NCBI RefSeq assembly: GCF_022213955.1
Contig: NZ_JAKNTW010000018.1
Coordinates: 1 to 64,000, forward strand
Direction: 5' to 3'
Source: Dolomitihabitans soli
Lineage (GTDB): Bacteria; Actinomycetota; Actinomycetes; Streptosporangiales; Streptosporangiaceae
DNA: 64,000 nucleotides
The notes below the pieces were generated by a model. It was not told the origin of the DNA and made no database searches. It worked only from the letters and a program-made list of their open reading frames with translations. Both the position numbers and the translations under genes were made by a program. The first letter of the stretch is position 1; every line of letters begins with the position of its first letter. This document shows, one piece after another, positions 1 through 8,476 of this stretch.

Positions 1-1
1 G

Positions 2-1315
2 CACCTGGACGACCGCACCTCGTTCGACCGAGCTGTCGCGACCTGGCGCGGCAGACTGCCCGCCTACATCTACCTGAAGACGGACGGCTCGCTGCCCAAG
101 GCACCACCAGGCAGCAAGTACAACACCAAAGCCGAGATCATCGACTACTGGAAAGGCCAGACCACGTTCGTGGACGGCCTGGCACAGGAGACCTGCCGCG
201 ACTTCTGGCACACAGGATGGGGCATCGCGGCCATCTCCCACGTCGCCGAGACCGCCCGCATCCAGGGCGTGGACCTGTACGCCAAGGCCAAGCACCGGCT
301 GCGGTTCGCGATGGACTTCCACGCCAAATTGCAACTGGGCGCGACGGTCCCGTCGTGGCTCTGCGGCGGGAAGCTCAAGCGCGACCTCGGGAAACACTTC
401 GAGGTCGGCTTCAACGCGCTGCACCACCGTCTCGGGTACGACGACGTTCCCTATGCCAAGAAGTGGGTCGAGCAGAGCCGCCCCGACGGGGTGTCCCACT
501 TCCTGGGCTGGGAGACCCTCACCCACGCGCAGAACCCGGAGGGCGCCGGGACGGGTGCGTCGGACACGCCGGACTTCGACTCCGACGGTGTGGGCGACCT
601 CTTCTCGTCCGCCACCGGAACGCTGAACATCTGGAACGGCGAGGGCGGCAACAAGTTCGGCCCGGCCGTCGCAGTCAGCCCCATCGGGACCGCCTTCTCC
701 CGGCCGGTCGCCGGCGACTTCAACGGCGACGGGCTCAGCGACCTGATGGCAGTCAAGAAAGACACCAACAAACTGCACATCTGGAACGGCAAAGGCGCCA
801 ACAACTTCGCCACTGCCATCGAACTAGGGCCCGGCTGGGCACCGTACGCCAATACCTTGATGTCACTCGGCGACGTCAACGGAGACGGCAAGACCGACAT
901 AGGCGCCGTACACAACGACACCGGCACGCTCTACGTCTGGAACGGCAAGGGCGGCAACCAGTTCGGCTCCTCCACCGAAATCGGTTCCGGCTGGACCCCC
1001 TTCACCCGGCCGATCGCCGGCGACTTCAACGGCGACGGAATCAGCGACCTGATGGCCGTCAAGAAGGAAACCAGCAAACTGCACATCTGGAACGGCGAGG
1101 GCGGCAACGAGTTCGCCCAGGCCATCGAGCTGGGGGCCGGCTGGAAACCGTACGAGAGCACGTTGATGGCGCTGGGCGACGTCAACCAGGACGGCAAGAC
1201 CGACATAGGCGCCGTGCACAGCGAGACCAAGGAACTGACCGTCTGGAACGGCAAGGGCGGCAACAGGTTCGGCTCGGGCACCGCGGTCGGCACCGGCTGG
1301 GCACAGCACTTCTGA
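2..1315 (+). CDS. Alginate-lyase-family protein with FG-GAP repeats (5' end outside window)
   Basis: An open frame runs from base 2 to a TGA at 1315 with no start codon inside the window, so the N-terminus lies upstream. The first 180 or so visible residues look like the C-terminal half of the alginate lyase (all-alpha toroid) superfamily, including the stretches GQTTFVDGLAQETCRDF and HTGWGIAAISHVAETAR. Such enzymes beta-eliminate uronate polysaccharides. From about residue 195 there are five FG-GAP/VCBS-type units with calcium-loop cores such as DFNGDGLSDLMAV and DVNGDGKTDIGAV alternating with IWNGKGGN turns, which predict a beta-propeller. Such proteins are normally exported, but the signal peptide cannot be seen here. 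Polysaccharide lyase or binding is inferred from family; the substrate is unknown. Confidence 0.8.
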   Translation, partial: HLDDRTSFDRAVATWRGRLPAYIYLKTDGSLPKAPPGSKYNTKAEIIDYWKGQTTFVDGLAQETCRDFWHTGWGIAAISHVAETARIQGVDLYAKAKHRLRFAMDFHAKLQLGATVPSWLCGGKLKRDLGKHFEVGFNALHHRLGYDDVPYAKKWVEQSRPDGVSHFLGWETLTHAQNPEGAGTGASDTPDFDSDGVGDLFSSATGTLNIWNGEGGNKFGPAVAVSPIGTAFSRPVAGDFNGDGLSDLMAVKKDTNKLHIWNGKGANNFATAIELGPGWAPYANTLMSLGDVNGDGKTDIGAVHNDTGTLYVWNGKGGNQFGSSTEIGSGWTPFTRPIAGDFNGDGISDLMAVKKETSKLHIWNGEGGNEFAQAIELGAGWKPYESTLMALGDVNQDGKTDIGAVHSETKELTVWNGKGGNRFGSGTAVGTGWAQHF

Positions 1316-1334
1316 CAGGGCGCTTCGCGTGTCG

Positions 1335-1371
1335 AGCCGGCCCGGCTTCCGCAGCGGAAGCCGGGCCGGCT
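1335..1371. terminator. Perfect 17-bp stem hairpin, bidirectional terminator
   Basis: Bases 1335-1351 pair perfectly with 1355-1371 around a 3-nt loop. The hairpin lies 20 bp after the stop of the rightward lyase-like gene and beyond the end of the leftward operon, so it probably terminates both. There is no clear T-run, as is usual for actinomycete terminators. Confidence 0.8.
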
Positions 1372-1384
1372 ACGGCTTGGAGGG

Positions 1385-1532
1385 TCAGCCGATCATGACC
1401 GGCACCGTGCCCGTCATGACGCTGTGGTCAGAGCAGTACCAGTTGTTGAGCCGTGGCGCTCGACGGCAGCGCGATCAGCGCCGCGCAGAGCGCGATGAGA
1501 AGTGCGCTCTGCGCGTGCTCGCGTGGATTCAC
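1385..1532 (-). pseudogene. Small secreted peptide gene, apparently frameshifted
   Basis: A GTG at 1532 follows a good Shine-Dalgarno (GAGGAG, 5-nt spacing) that overlaps the metallophosphoesterase stop. It opens a 34-codon frame ending at 1428 whose product is almost only a signal peptide: hydrophobic core LLIALCAALIAL, then SSATA as a likely signal peptidase I site. The next frame continues as NNWYCSDHSVMTGTVPVMIG to a TGA at 1385. That would make a plausible tiny mature peptide if a one-base indel near 1445 were repaired. It is the last cistron of the leftward phosphoesterase operon. Either it is a real 34-aa leader-like ORF or, more likely, a broken small secreted protein. I do not recognise its family. 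Confidence 0.45.
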
Positions 1533-1541
1533 GCCAACTCC

Positions 1542-3341
1542 TCAGCCGGTCGGGGTGCCGGCGGCGGAGATGTCGATCACGGTGCGGTCGTCGTAGGTTC
1601 GCCGTTCGGTCCTGACGACGCTCAGGTCGGCGCCGAGCACGGGGAAGAGGTGCACCGGGGTCAGCGTCAGACGTGTCGTGCGATCCTTCCCGTGACCGCG
1701 GTCGATGTCGATTTCCAGGTGGCCGTAGTGCTTGCCTCCTGAGGTCAGCCGCAGCGTCTCCCCTGCGTTCTCCCAGGTCTCGGGCTCGCTCTGGTCGGCC
1801 GTCCAGCGGCTGAAGGCGTTGTAGCCCAGGAGCGGGCTGTCCAGTGTCGGCCCGTCGCGGCGAACGCCGCGCAGACCGTCGCCGGACACGCCGACGTCGT
1901 AGTAGTGAACTCCCCTACCGTCGCCATCGCCGTCGACGAAACTCCGCTCGAACATCTCGCTGTGACCGGAGATCACGGCTGCCACGCCGTACCTCTCGAA
2001 CAGGTCGTGGTAGACCCGCATCGGCGTGCCTCCCTGGCCGGAGGTAAGGGCATGGTTCATCGGCAGGCCGTGTTCACCGCTGCTGTAAGGCGCGTGGTGG
2101 AACTGCACGAGGACGATCTGGCCCTCGGCGCGGGCGGCGCGCAGTTGCTCCTCCGCCCAGGCCCACTGCGGGCCACCGGGGTTGAAGGCGGACAGGTCGC
2201 GTCCACCGGCCGCCTCGTACTCGGCGCGGGTGAAGTTCTCCTGCGTGTCGGTTCCCGGGCCGGTGTACTGCCGGCCGGTCAGCTTCTTCTCGGGTGGATG
2301 GGCGGCGGCGCGGTCGTCCGGCTCGCCGTTGTTGCTGTCCAGAGTGAGCACCGTGACCGGTCCGTAGTCGACGCGGTAGTAGCTGTCGCGGTGTGCGGGC
2401 GTGCCGTTGTCGGGGGCGTCGAAATAGGCGTGGTACTTCGCGCGGGATCGCACGACTGCCGTGCGGTCCTGGGGCGTGCCGTACCCGCCGTTGAGCGCAC
2501 CGAAGCTCTCCCAGTTTCCGAAGGCGGGCAGGATCGGGACGCCGGTCAGCAGGTCGCCGCTCTCGCCCGCGGTGTGGCGGAAGAACTCGTCCCAGCCTGG
2601 CTGGTATCCGCCGCCCTGGACGAGATCGCCGGTGAGGAGTACCGCGTCCGGTGCGCGGCTCTTCACGGTCGCCAGGTTGACGCGCAGTCCCTCGTCCTCG
2701 GTGAGGGGGTAGCGCAGGACACGAGAGCCCAGCAGGGTTGTGGTGCCGTGGGTGCGATCCCAAAGCGATCCGGGGTCGGCGGACGGGCGTGCCGTGCTAC
2801 CGGTCGCGAGCGCGCCCGGCGACCACTCCCGTTTTTGCACGCGGCCACGCGGCTCGGTCTCGGAGTCGGACATCGCGATCAGCCTGATGTGCTTCCAGCG
2901 GTCCTTCGCCGGTGCGGTCTGGAAGCTTCCGCGGTGCGTTGCCGCACCCTGCTTCACGGTGTAGCGGTAGCGGCTGCCCGGCCGCAGGCCGTCGATTCTG
3001 GCGGTGTGCTTGTGGTTGCCCTGCCCTCGCAGCCACGATCCCTTGTCCAGGCCGGGGATCTCCTCGGCGAGTTCGAGGGGGGTGTAGGCCAGCGCGGGCT
3101 GCGCGTCCCCGGCGACCTCGTAGGTCCTCGGGACGCCGATGCCCGGCCCGAGAACGGTCAGCCGCCCCGGCCCGCCGTCCTCGGTGAACCACGTCAGCGT
3201 GATCCCGGACGAGCTCGGGCTCTGCAGGTAGGGCAGGACTCGGAACTCCTGCAGCGGTCGCGCCGCCGCGGCGGGAGAGGTGAGGAGGCCGATGGACAGC
3301 AGGCCCGCCATCAGCGCGCAGGCCGTCTTCCTCTTGCGCAT
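1542..3341 (-). CDS. Secreted metallophosphoesterase with N-terminal FN3-like domain
   Basis: 599 aa from ATG 3341, preceded by AGGAGG; a GTG one codon upstream is too close to that site. A signal peptide (residues 1-28, ending AAAA) is followed by a fibronectin/purple-acid-phosphatase-like beta domain (about 32-145). A calcineurin-like phosphoesterase domain follows, with GD at 238-239, GNWE at 275-278, HH at 414-415 and GHSE at 458-461. These are the metal-binding blocks of the superfamily, except that the usual GNHE/GNHD is GNWE here. It lies 9 bp after the EEP-fold gene in the same operon, so both products probably act outside the cell on phosphoesters under the control of the adjacent GntR regulator. 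The exact substrate is not deducible. Confidence 0.85.
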   Translation of the reverse strand: MRKRKTACALMAGLLSIGLLTSPAAAARPLQEFRVLPYLQSPSSSGITLTWFTEDGGPGRLTVLGPGIGVPRTYEVAGDAQPALAYTPLELAEEIPGLDKGSWLRGQGNHKHTARIDGLRPGSRYRYTVKQGAATHRGSFQTAPAKDRWKHIRLIAMSDSETEPRGRVQKREWSPGALATGSTARPSADPGSLWDRTHGTTTLLGSRVLRYPLTEDEGLRVNLATVKSRAPDAVLLTGDLVQGGGYQPGWDEFFRHTAGESGDLLTGVPILPAFGNWESFGALNGGYGTPQDRTAVVRSRAKYHAYFDAPDNGTPAHRDSYYRVDYGPVTVLTLDSNNGEPDDRAAAHPPEKKLTGRQYTGPGTDTQENFTRAEYEAAGGRDLSAFNPGGPQWAWAEEQLRAARAEGQIVLVQFHHAPYSSGEHGLPMNHALTSGQGGTPMRVYHDLFERYGVAAVISGHSEMFERSFVDGDGDGRGVHYYDVGVSGDGLRGVRRDGPTLDSPLLGYNAFSRWTADQSEPETWENAGETLRLTSGGKHYGHLEIDIDRGHGKDRTTRLTLTPVHLFPVLGADLSVVRTERRTYDDRTVIDISAAGTPTG

Positions 3342-3350
3342 CACGCCTCC

Positions 3351-4388
3351 TCAGTGCCGAAGCGTCACGTCGCCGACGACGATGCGATGGTCGGAGTACG
3401 GGGTCGAGATGACCCAGCCGGAGTCGGCGCCGACCTTGAAGTGACGGCGGTCGACGAAGATGAAGTCGATCTTCCGGTTGCTCTGGTAGGGGCGGTGGTA
3501 GTCGTCGGGGAGACCGTCGGCGCCCATGGTCCACTCGCCCTGGCGGTGACGGCAGTCCTCGGTCCCGAGTACCCACCGCCGGATGTTGCCGCGCCAGCGC
3601 GGGTCCTCGCCGTCGACCTCGTCGAAGACGCCCCGGCCGCCGCACCTGGAGTAGAAGTGATCGAGTGAGGGGAGGAAGGGCAGCTCGTTCAGGTCTCCGA
3701 GCAGGGCGACCGGCATCTGCCTGGTCATCGGGGTGATGGTGTCCGCGATCAGCTTCGCTTGGGCGTAGTTGATCGAGCGACCGTAGTAGGGGTCGTCGGC
3801 GATGGCGGGATCGTTGGGGAAGCTGGTCTCGTTGATGATGACCAGCGGCACCTCGGTGTGTGTCACGCAGGCGCGGACGACGGCCGCGTCCGGCACGGCG
3901 ACGTCACCGCAGACGAGTTTGCGGAATCTCTCGCGGTAGTGGTACCCGATGTCGAGGTAGGGGGTGTCGCCGAACATCACCGGCTGGGACGGGTGCTTGC
4001 TCAGCAGTCCCATGACGTACCAGCCGCCGGGGTTCACGACCGGGTCGTAGCAGTTGGGAATGTTGTGGTTGGTCACGACGACGTGCTCGGAGAGTCCCCC
4101 GTAGCCCGGCTTGGCCTTCAGCCGGTCACGCAGGGCCACCCATTGCGTGTAGCACATCTCGTTGAGGCCGATGATCTCGGCGTTCTGCCCGGAGATCTTC
4201 GCGACCGTGTCGTCGACCGGTGCGCCGGTGCTGCCCTTGTTGAAGCCGTTTCCGGCGAAGTTGAAGTCGAGCATTCGGATCTTCCGGTCACCGTGCGCGG
4301 CTGACGGCGCGGCGTTCGCGTCGGCGGCGAGGGGTGTTGTCAGGAGCAGGGCGATTGCCGCTGCGGCTGCTGTGATGGGACGTTTCAT
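3351..4388 (-). CDS. Secreted endonuclease/exonuclease/phosphatase (EEP) superfamily protein
   Basis: 345 aa from ATG 4388. A signal peptide (residues 1-26, AAAAAIALLLTTPLAADANA) precedes an EEP (DNase I-like) fold. The expected blocks are present: LNE with the metal-binding Glu near 77, GDLNE at 231-235, KIDFIF at 306-311 and SDHR at 332-335. The family includes secreted nucleases, sphingomyelinases and inositol phosphatases, so the substrate is open. It is the first gene of the leftward operon with the metallophosphoesterase. A dre-like GntR operator lies about 20 bp upstream of its start. The much longer open frame extending to about 5345 is an artefact of high GC and runs through the antisense of the regulator gene. 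Confidence 0.85.
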   Translation of the reverse strand: MKRPITAAAAAIALLLTTPLAADANAAPSAAHGDRKIRMLDFNFAGNGFNKGSTGAPVDDTVAKISGQNAEIIGLNEMCYTQWVALRDRLKAKPGYGGLSEHVVVTNHNIPNCYDPVVNPGGWYVMGLLSKHPSQPVMFGDTPYLDIGYHYRERFRKLVCGDVAVPDAAVVRACVTHTEVPLVIINETSFPNDPAIADDPYYGRSINYAQAKLIADTITPMTRQMPVALLGDLNELPFLPSLDHFYSRCGGRGVFDEVDGEDPRWRGNIRRWVLGTEDCRHRQGEWTMGADGLPDDYHRPYQSNRKIDFIFVDRRHFKVGADSGWVISTPYSDHRIVVGDVTLRH

Positions 4389-4405
4389 GATCGCCACCAG
4401 AGAAT

Positions 4406-4421
4406 TCCTGTCTAGACCAGT
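4406..4421 (-). promoter_or_regulatory. dre-like GntR operator upstream of the EEP gene
   Basis: The site contains TGTCTAGACCAGT. Its right half matches the DasR-type consensus (TCTAGACCAGT) perfectly and its left half is degenerate. It lies about 20 bp before the EEP start and about 100 bp from the end of the GntR gene, and it mirrors the site at 5361-5376. Control by the neighbouring GntR is inferred. Confidence 0.6.
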
Positions 4422-4510
4422 ATTTTGCGCCGGAACGTAACACTGCCGAGCAAGGGGTGGCAAGAGGTGTGCGGGAGGAAAACCCGGCTGCGTTAGGGCG
4501 GGTGCCGCGG

Positions 4511-5281
4511 TCAGCGGCTCGCTGACCTGCTGACATGCATCTGTATGGCGTAGCGGTCGCCTCGATAGAGCGATCGGCCGTACTCCACGACGTTGCCCAT
4601 GGTGTCCACGGCGGTGCGCTCCACGAGGAAGGCGGGCTCGTAGTCCGGCACCTCCAGCCGCCGGGCCTCGGCAGGGCTGAGCCGGGCGATCGAGACGGTC
4701 TGCTCGGCAGTCTCCAGGCGGGCGCCGTACATCTTGCCGAGCACCTCGTACAGGGAGTCGTCCCGCCCCATCTCGGCCAGCAGGGCGGGGAAGCGCTCGG
4801 CCGACAGGTTCGTACGCTCGAGGGCCATGGGGACGCCGTCCGCGGTGCGCACCCGCTCGATGAAGTGGACGGGGACGCCGGGCGCGACGCCGAGGTGGGC
4901 GGCCACGTCGCGCGGCGCCGGTCGCGTGCGGCTCCGGTAGCTCTTCGCGCCGGGCACCATGCCGCGCATGCGCATGTCCTCGCTGAACGAGCGGAAGATC
5001 TCCGAGTGGACCAGCGTCGGGTGCTGCACGAATGTGCCCCGGCCCGCCACGCGGCGCACCAGGCCCTGGGACTCCAGTTCGTCCATCGCGTTGCGCACGG
5101 TCATCCTGGCCGCTCCGAAGCGCTCGGCCAGTACGCGCTCGGATGGCAGCAGTTCGCCGTCGCGTGACGCGTGCACCAGAGTCGTCAGGACGTCTTTGAT
5201 GTGCCGGCCCTTGGGGCGCCCATCGTCGGCTGTGAAGATCTCTGGCGCGAGATTCCTGACTTCGTGTCGCTGCCTTGACAC
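4511..5281 (-). CDS. GntR-family regulator, HutC/DasR-like with UTRA domain
   Basis: 256 aa from a GTG at 5281 with AGGAG six bases upstream. A winged helix-turn-helix occupies about residues 25-92 (LLPSERVLAERFGAARMTVR and LVRRVAGRGTFV), followed by a UTRA ligand-binding domain to about residue 245. This is the architecture of sugar- or amino-sugar-phosphate-responsive repressors such as DasR and NagR. It sits between two dre-like palindromes, one facing the leftward phosphoesterase operon and one facing the rightward ABC/kinase operon, so it probably represses both until an effector made by the locus accumulates. The effector is unknown; the sugar kinase product is the obvious candidate. 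Confidence 0.85.
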   Translation of the reverse strand: MSRQRHEVRNLAPEIFTADDGRPKGRHIKDVLTTLVHASRDGELLPSERVLAERFGAARMTVRNAMDELESQGLVRRVAGRGTFVQHPTLVHSEIFRSFSEDMRMRGMVPGAKSYRSRTRPAPRDVAAHLGVAPGVPVHFIERVRTADGVPMALERTNLSAERFPALLAEMGRDDSLYEVLGKMYGARLETAEQTVSIARLSPAEARRLEVPDYEPAFLVERTAVDTMGNVVEYGRSLYRGDRYAIQMHVSRSASR

Positions 5282-5354
5282 AGCAGGCTCCTATCTGTCG
5301 CGCCAGACGCCCCATCTTACGAGCACTTCGCGGTGGGGCGTCCAAGACGAGGCG

Positions 5355-5381
5355 TTGACATTCGGTCTATACCAGTATTAG
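5355..5381 (+). promoter_or_regulatory. Promoter with embedded dre-like GntR operator for the sugar ABC operon
   Basis: A TTGACA -35 box at 5355-5360 is followed directly by GGTCTATACCAGT (operator 5361-5376, 12 of 16 positions matching ACTGGTCTAGACCAGT). A TATTAG-like -10 overlaps its right edge at 5376-5381. An operator between -35 and -10 is the classical arrangement for repression. It lies about 45 bp upstream of the chosen start of the binding protein. Confidence 0.65.
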
Positions 5382-5424
5382 CGTCCCCGCCATGGTGCCA
5401 TCAACCCGACCCAGGGAGGCCCGA

Positions 5425-6714
5425 ATGCTTCGGACTCGTCGCGGCGTGGTGGCGGTCGTCGCCCCGCTGATAATCGGCCTCACGGCGTGCGCGCCGAGCG
5501 CCCCCGACAGTGCGAGCTCCAGCGGAGCCGCACAGCAGATCACTCTTGATGTGTGGGGTTGGCGTCAGGAGGACGTGGCCGCCTACAAGAAGATCTTCAA
5601 AATCTACGAGGACGCCCACCCGGGCGTGAAAGTGAAGTACGTGCCGTACAAGTCCACGGAGTACGACACCATCCTTCGCACCGGACTCGCCGACGCCAAC
5701 GGACCCGACGTCGCGCAACTGCGCTCGTACGGCCTGCTCCAGCCACTCGTCGCGGCGGGCAGCCTGGTTCCCCTCGGTGACGAGGTCAAGGAACTGGGCG
5801 CCTTCCCCGAGACGATCCTGGACGGCGCACGCGGCGTGACCGACAAGAAGGTGTACGGCGTGCCGTTCGCCATCCAGACCATGCACGTCATCTACAACAA
5901 GGCCATTCTCAACAAGCACGGCATCGCCCCGCCTACGACGTGGGACTCGATGATCGCGGCCTTCGACAAGCTGAAGGCCGCGGAGGTCACCCCGCTCGCG
6001 GCCACCATGACCGACACCTGGATGCTGCCGGTCCAGCAGGAGATCTTCGGCGCCACCACTTACGGCGGGCACGACTACCTGAAGCGCATGCTGGCCGGCC
6101 AGGCGAAATTCACCGACCGCCCGTGGGTGGACTCGCTGACGACGTGGAAGGGCACGAGCAAGTACTGGGGCCCCCAGTTCGAAGGCACGAGTTACACAGA
6201 CGCCCAGGCCCTGTTCACCTCAGGAAAGGCGGCGATGTTCCCGGGCGGGATCTGGGAGCTCGCGGCCTTCGCCAAGGCCGGCCCCGAGTTGGAGATGGGC
6301 ATCTTCAACGTGCCCCCGGCACCCGGCGCCGCGGTCACCGAGCCCTTGGTCCCCGGCTTCGTCGACGGTTCGTTCGGTGTCTCGGCCAAAACGCCAGAGA
6401 AGGCAGCGGCTCTGGATCTGGTCCGCTGGATGGCCTCACCGGAGTTCGGGAAGGCCTTCTCCAAGGAACTGCGCCAGATCTCCGCGGTCCCCGCTGTCGC
6501 GCCGGAGGACCCCCTCCTCGCGCAGGCGCTCACCGCGTACCAGGCCAACCCCAGCCCGTACGTCACGTACGCGTACTTCTCCGGAGGCACGCCGACCGCT
6601 TGGGACCTGGCATCGGAATCGCTGTCGAAGTTCGCCCTCGGCCGTTCCACCGCCGATCAGGCGGCCAAGCACGTCCAGCAGGGTATTGACCAATGGTTCA
6701 AGCCGACGCCGTGA
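5425..6714 (+). CDS. ABC transporter sugar-binding lipoprotein
   Basis: 429 aa from ATG 5425, chosen because AGGGAGG lies 5 bp upstream; the ATG at 5392 lacks a ribosome site. The signal peptide ends in a lipobox (GLTAC, Cys about 22), so the protein is anchored outside the membrane. The rest is a type 1 extracellular solute-binding protein (family 1), with ITLDVWGWRQEDVAAYKKIF at the mature start, an FPGGIWE segment and a C-terminal domain closing near 425. It delivers an oligosaccharide or sugar derivative to the two permeases that follow. It is the first gene of a five-gene rightward operon under a GntR operator. No ATPase gene is present, so a shared MsiK-type ATPase is likely. Confidence 0.9.
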   Translation: MLRTRRGVVAVVAPLIIGLTACAPSAPDSASSSGAAQQITLDVWGWRQEDVAAYKKIFKIYEDAHPGVKVKYVPYKSTEYDTILRTGLADANGPDVAQLRSYGLLQPLVAAGSLVPLGDEVKELGAFPETILDGARGVTDKKVYGVPFAIQTMHVIYNKAILNKHGIAPPTTWDSMIAAFDKLKAAEVTPLAATMTDTWMLPVQQEIFGATTYGGHDYLKRMLAGQAKFTDRPWVDSLTTWKGTSKYWGPQFEGTSYTDAQALFTSGKAAMFPGGIWELAAFAKAGPELEMGIFNVPPAPGAAVTEPLVPGFVDGSFGVSAKTPEKAAALDLVRWMASPEFGKAFSKELRQISAVPAVAPEDPLLAQALTAYQANPSPYVTYAYFSGGTPTAWDLASESLSKFALGRSTADQAAKHVQQGIDQWFKPTP

Positions 6715-7658
6715 GGCCGGGCATGCGGCGGTTGGCGCGCAGGCGAGGGGGCTATCGCGCCAACCGCGTCGCATGGCGCTGGATAGCGGCGTTCTGCCTG
6801 CCCGCGCTGCTGCTCTACGGGCTGTTCGTCGTCGTCCCCCTCGTGACCGCCTTCTACTACGGCCTCTTCCGATGGGAAGGCATCCGCCAGGGGGAGTTCG
6901 TCGGCCTCGGCAACTACGGCGAGGTGCTGACCCGCTATCCGCTGAGCGAGGAGATCCCCGCCGCTCTGTGGCACAACGGGCTCTTCTTCGTCGGCACCAT
7001 GGCCATCCAGAACACCGTCGGCCTCGGGCTCGCCGTCCTGCTGTACCGCAACCCCCGCGGCAAGCGGTTCTTCCAGACGGTCTTCTCTCTCCCGTACCTG
7101 ATCAGCCCGCTGATCGTCGGCTACATCTGGTCGCTGCTGCTGAGCCCGTCCTTCGGTCCGGTCAACTTCATGCTGCGCACGGTCGGGCTGGACTCGTGGG
7201 CGCGACCGTGGCTGGGCGAGCCGGACACCGCGCTGCCTGTCCTCATCCTGGTCAACGCGTGGCAGTGGGTCGGCGGTCCCATGCTGATCTTCCTCGCCGC
7301 GCTGGGCGGCATTCCACGCGAGTTGGAGGAGGCGGCGGCCATGGACGGCGCATCGGCCTTCCGGACCTTCTGGAGCGTGCGCTTCCCGCTGCTCATGCCG
7401 GCGGTAGGGGTCATCACCGTGCTGACGTTCATCGGATGCTTCAACATCTTCGACCTGGTCTACGCCCTGGGCGGATCGGACGGAGGCCCCGGAGGCGCGA
7501 TGGACGTCCTGGGCCTGCTCTACTACCGCACAGCCTTCGAAGGCGGCACGAACGCGATCGGTGAATCCTCCGCCCTCGCCATAATGATCTTCGCTCTCGT
7601 CTTCGGAATCTCCGTCGTGCTGGAACGGGTTCTGCGCCGGCGAGAGGTGACCCCGTGA
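6693..7658 (+). CDS. Sugar ABC transporter permease 1 (MalF-like)
   Basis: 321 aa from ATG 6693, overlapping the binding-protein gene by 22 bp. A GTG at 6711, which overlaps the upstream TGA as GTGA, is an equally good start in the same frame. It has six predicted membrane segments. The cytoplasmic EAA loop is clear (ELEEAAAMDGASAFRTFWSV) and would contact the ATPase. This is the binding-protein-dependent permease family that pairs with the next gene to form the channel for the sugar captured by the upstream lipoprotein. Confidence 0.9.
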   Translation: MVQADAVRPGMRRLARRRGGYRANRVAWRWIAAFCLPALLLYGLFVVVPLVTAFYYGLFRWEGIRQGEFVGLGNYGEVLTRYPLSEEIPAALWHNGLFFVGTMAIQNTVGLGLAVLLYRNPRGKRFFQTVFSLPYLISPLIVGYIWSLLLSPSFGPVNFMLRTVGLDSWARPWLGEPDTALPVLILVNAWQWVGGPMLIFLAALGGIPRELEEAAAMDGASAFRTFWSVRFPLLMPAVGVITVLTFIGCFNIFDLVYALGGSDGGPGGAMDVLGLLYYRTAFEGGTNAIGESSALAIMIFALVFGISVVLERVLRRREVTP

Positions 7659-8476
7659 AAAGACTGGTGGTGCCGCTCAGCGCCCAGGTCATGTTGTGGA
7701 CCTACGCCGCGATCGCCTTCGGACCGCTCGTCCTGGTGGTGATCGGATCGTTCCGCTCCAACGCCGACATCCTGCAGCAGCCCGTGGGCCTGCCGGATTC
7801 GGTGAACCTGGCCAACTATCTCCGTGCCTGGGAGACCGCCTCGGTCTCGACCTACTTCGCCAATTCCATCCTGGTCACGGTGGGCGCGGTCGCGCTGTGC
7901 GTGGCGGTGTCGACGATGGCCGCCTACGCCCTGTCCCGCTGGAGATTTCGCGGTCGTGCGCTTCTGGCGGCGTTCTTCCTGTCCGGTTTGATGATCCCGG
8001 CCAAGCTTGGGCTGCTGCCGGTGTTCTACATGTTCCAGTCCATGGGACTGATCGACACCCGGCTCGGCCTGATCCTCCTCTACGCGGCGAGCGGCGTGCC
8101 GTTCTCGTTCTTCGTGATCATGGGGTTCATGCGCGGACTGCCGACCGAACTGGAGGAGGCCGCCCGCCTGGACGGCGCAGGGGAAGGCCGGTTGTTCGTG
8201 TCGGTGGCGCTGCCTCTCATGCGGCCCGCGCTGGCCGTGGTCACGGTGTTCCAGTTCGCGCCCACGTGGAATGACTTCTTCTATCCACTCGTCCTGTTGA
8301 GGAGCGATGACAAGTACACCATCCCGGTGGGACTGACCCGCTTCTTCGGCGAGTTCGCCACCGATCGCGCGACGCTCTTCGCCGGTCTGGTGATCGCGCT
8401 CGTGCCGCTCGCGCTGGTCTTCGCGTTCGCCACTCGGCAGATCATCGCCGGGTTGACGGCAGGGATGTCCCGATGA
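7655..8476 (+). CDS. Sugar ABC transporter permease 2 (MalG-like)
   Basis: 273 aa from GTG 7655, overlapping the previous stop as GTGA, so translation is probably coupled. It has about six membrane segments and the EAA motif ELEEAARLDGAGEGRLF in the last cytoplasmic loop. The C-terminal TRQIIAGLTAGMSR resembles the usual GLTAGAVKG ending of this family. It forms the heteromeric channel with the preceding permease. The next gene starts at the ATGA overlapping its stop, so uptake and kinase are one transcription unit. Confidence 0.9.
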   Translation: MKRLVVPLSAQVMLWTYAAIAFGPLVLVVIGSFRSNADILQQPVGLPDSVNLANYLRAWETASVSTYFANSILVTVGAVALCVAVSTMAAYALSRWRFRGRALLAAFFLSGLMIPAKLGLLPVFYMFQSMGLIDTRLGLILLYAASGVPFSFFVIMGFMRGLPTELEEAARLDGAGEGRLFVSVALPLMRPALAVVTVFQFAPTWNDFFYPLVLLRSDDKYTIPVGLTRFFGEFATDRATLFAGLVIALVPLALVFAFATRQIIAGLTAGMSR

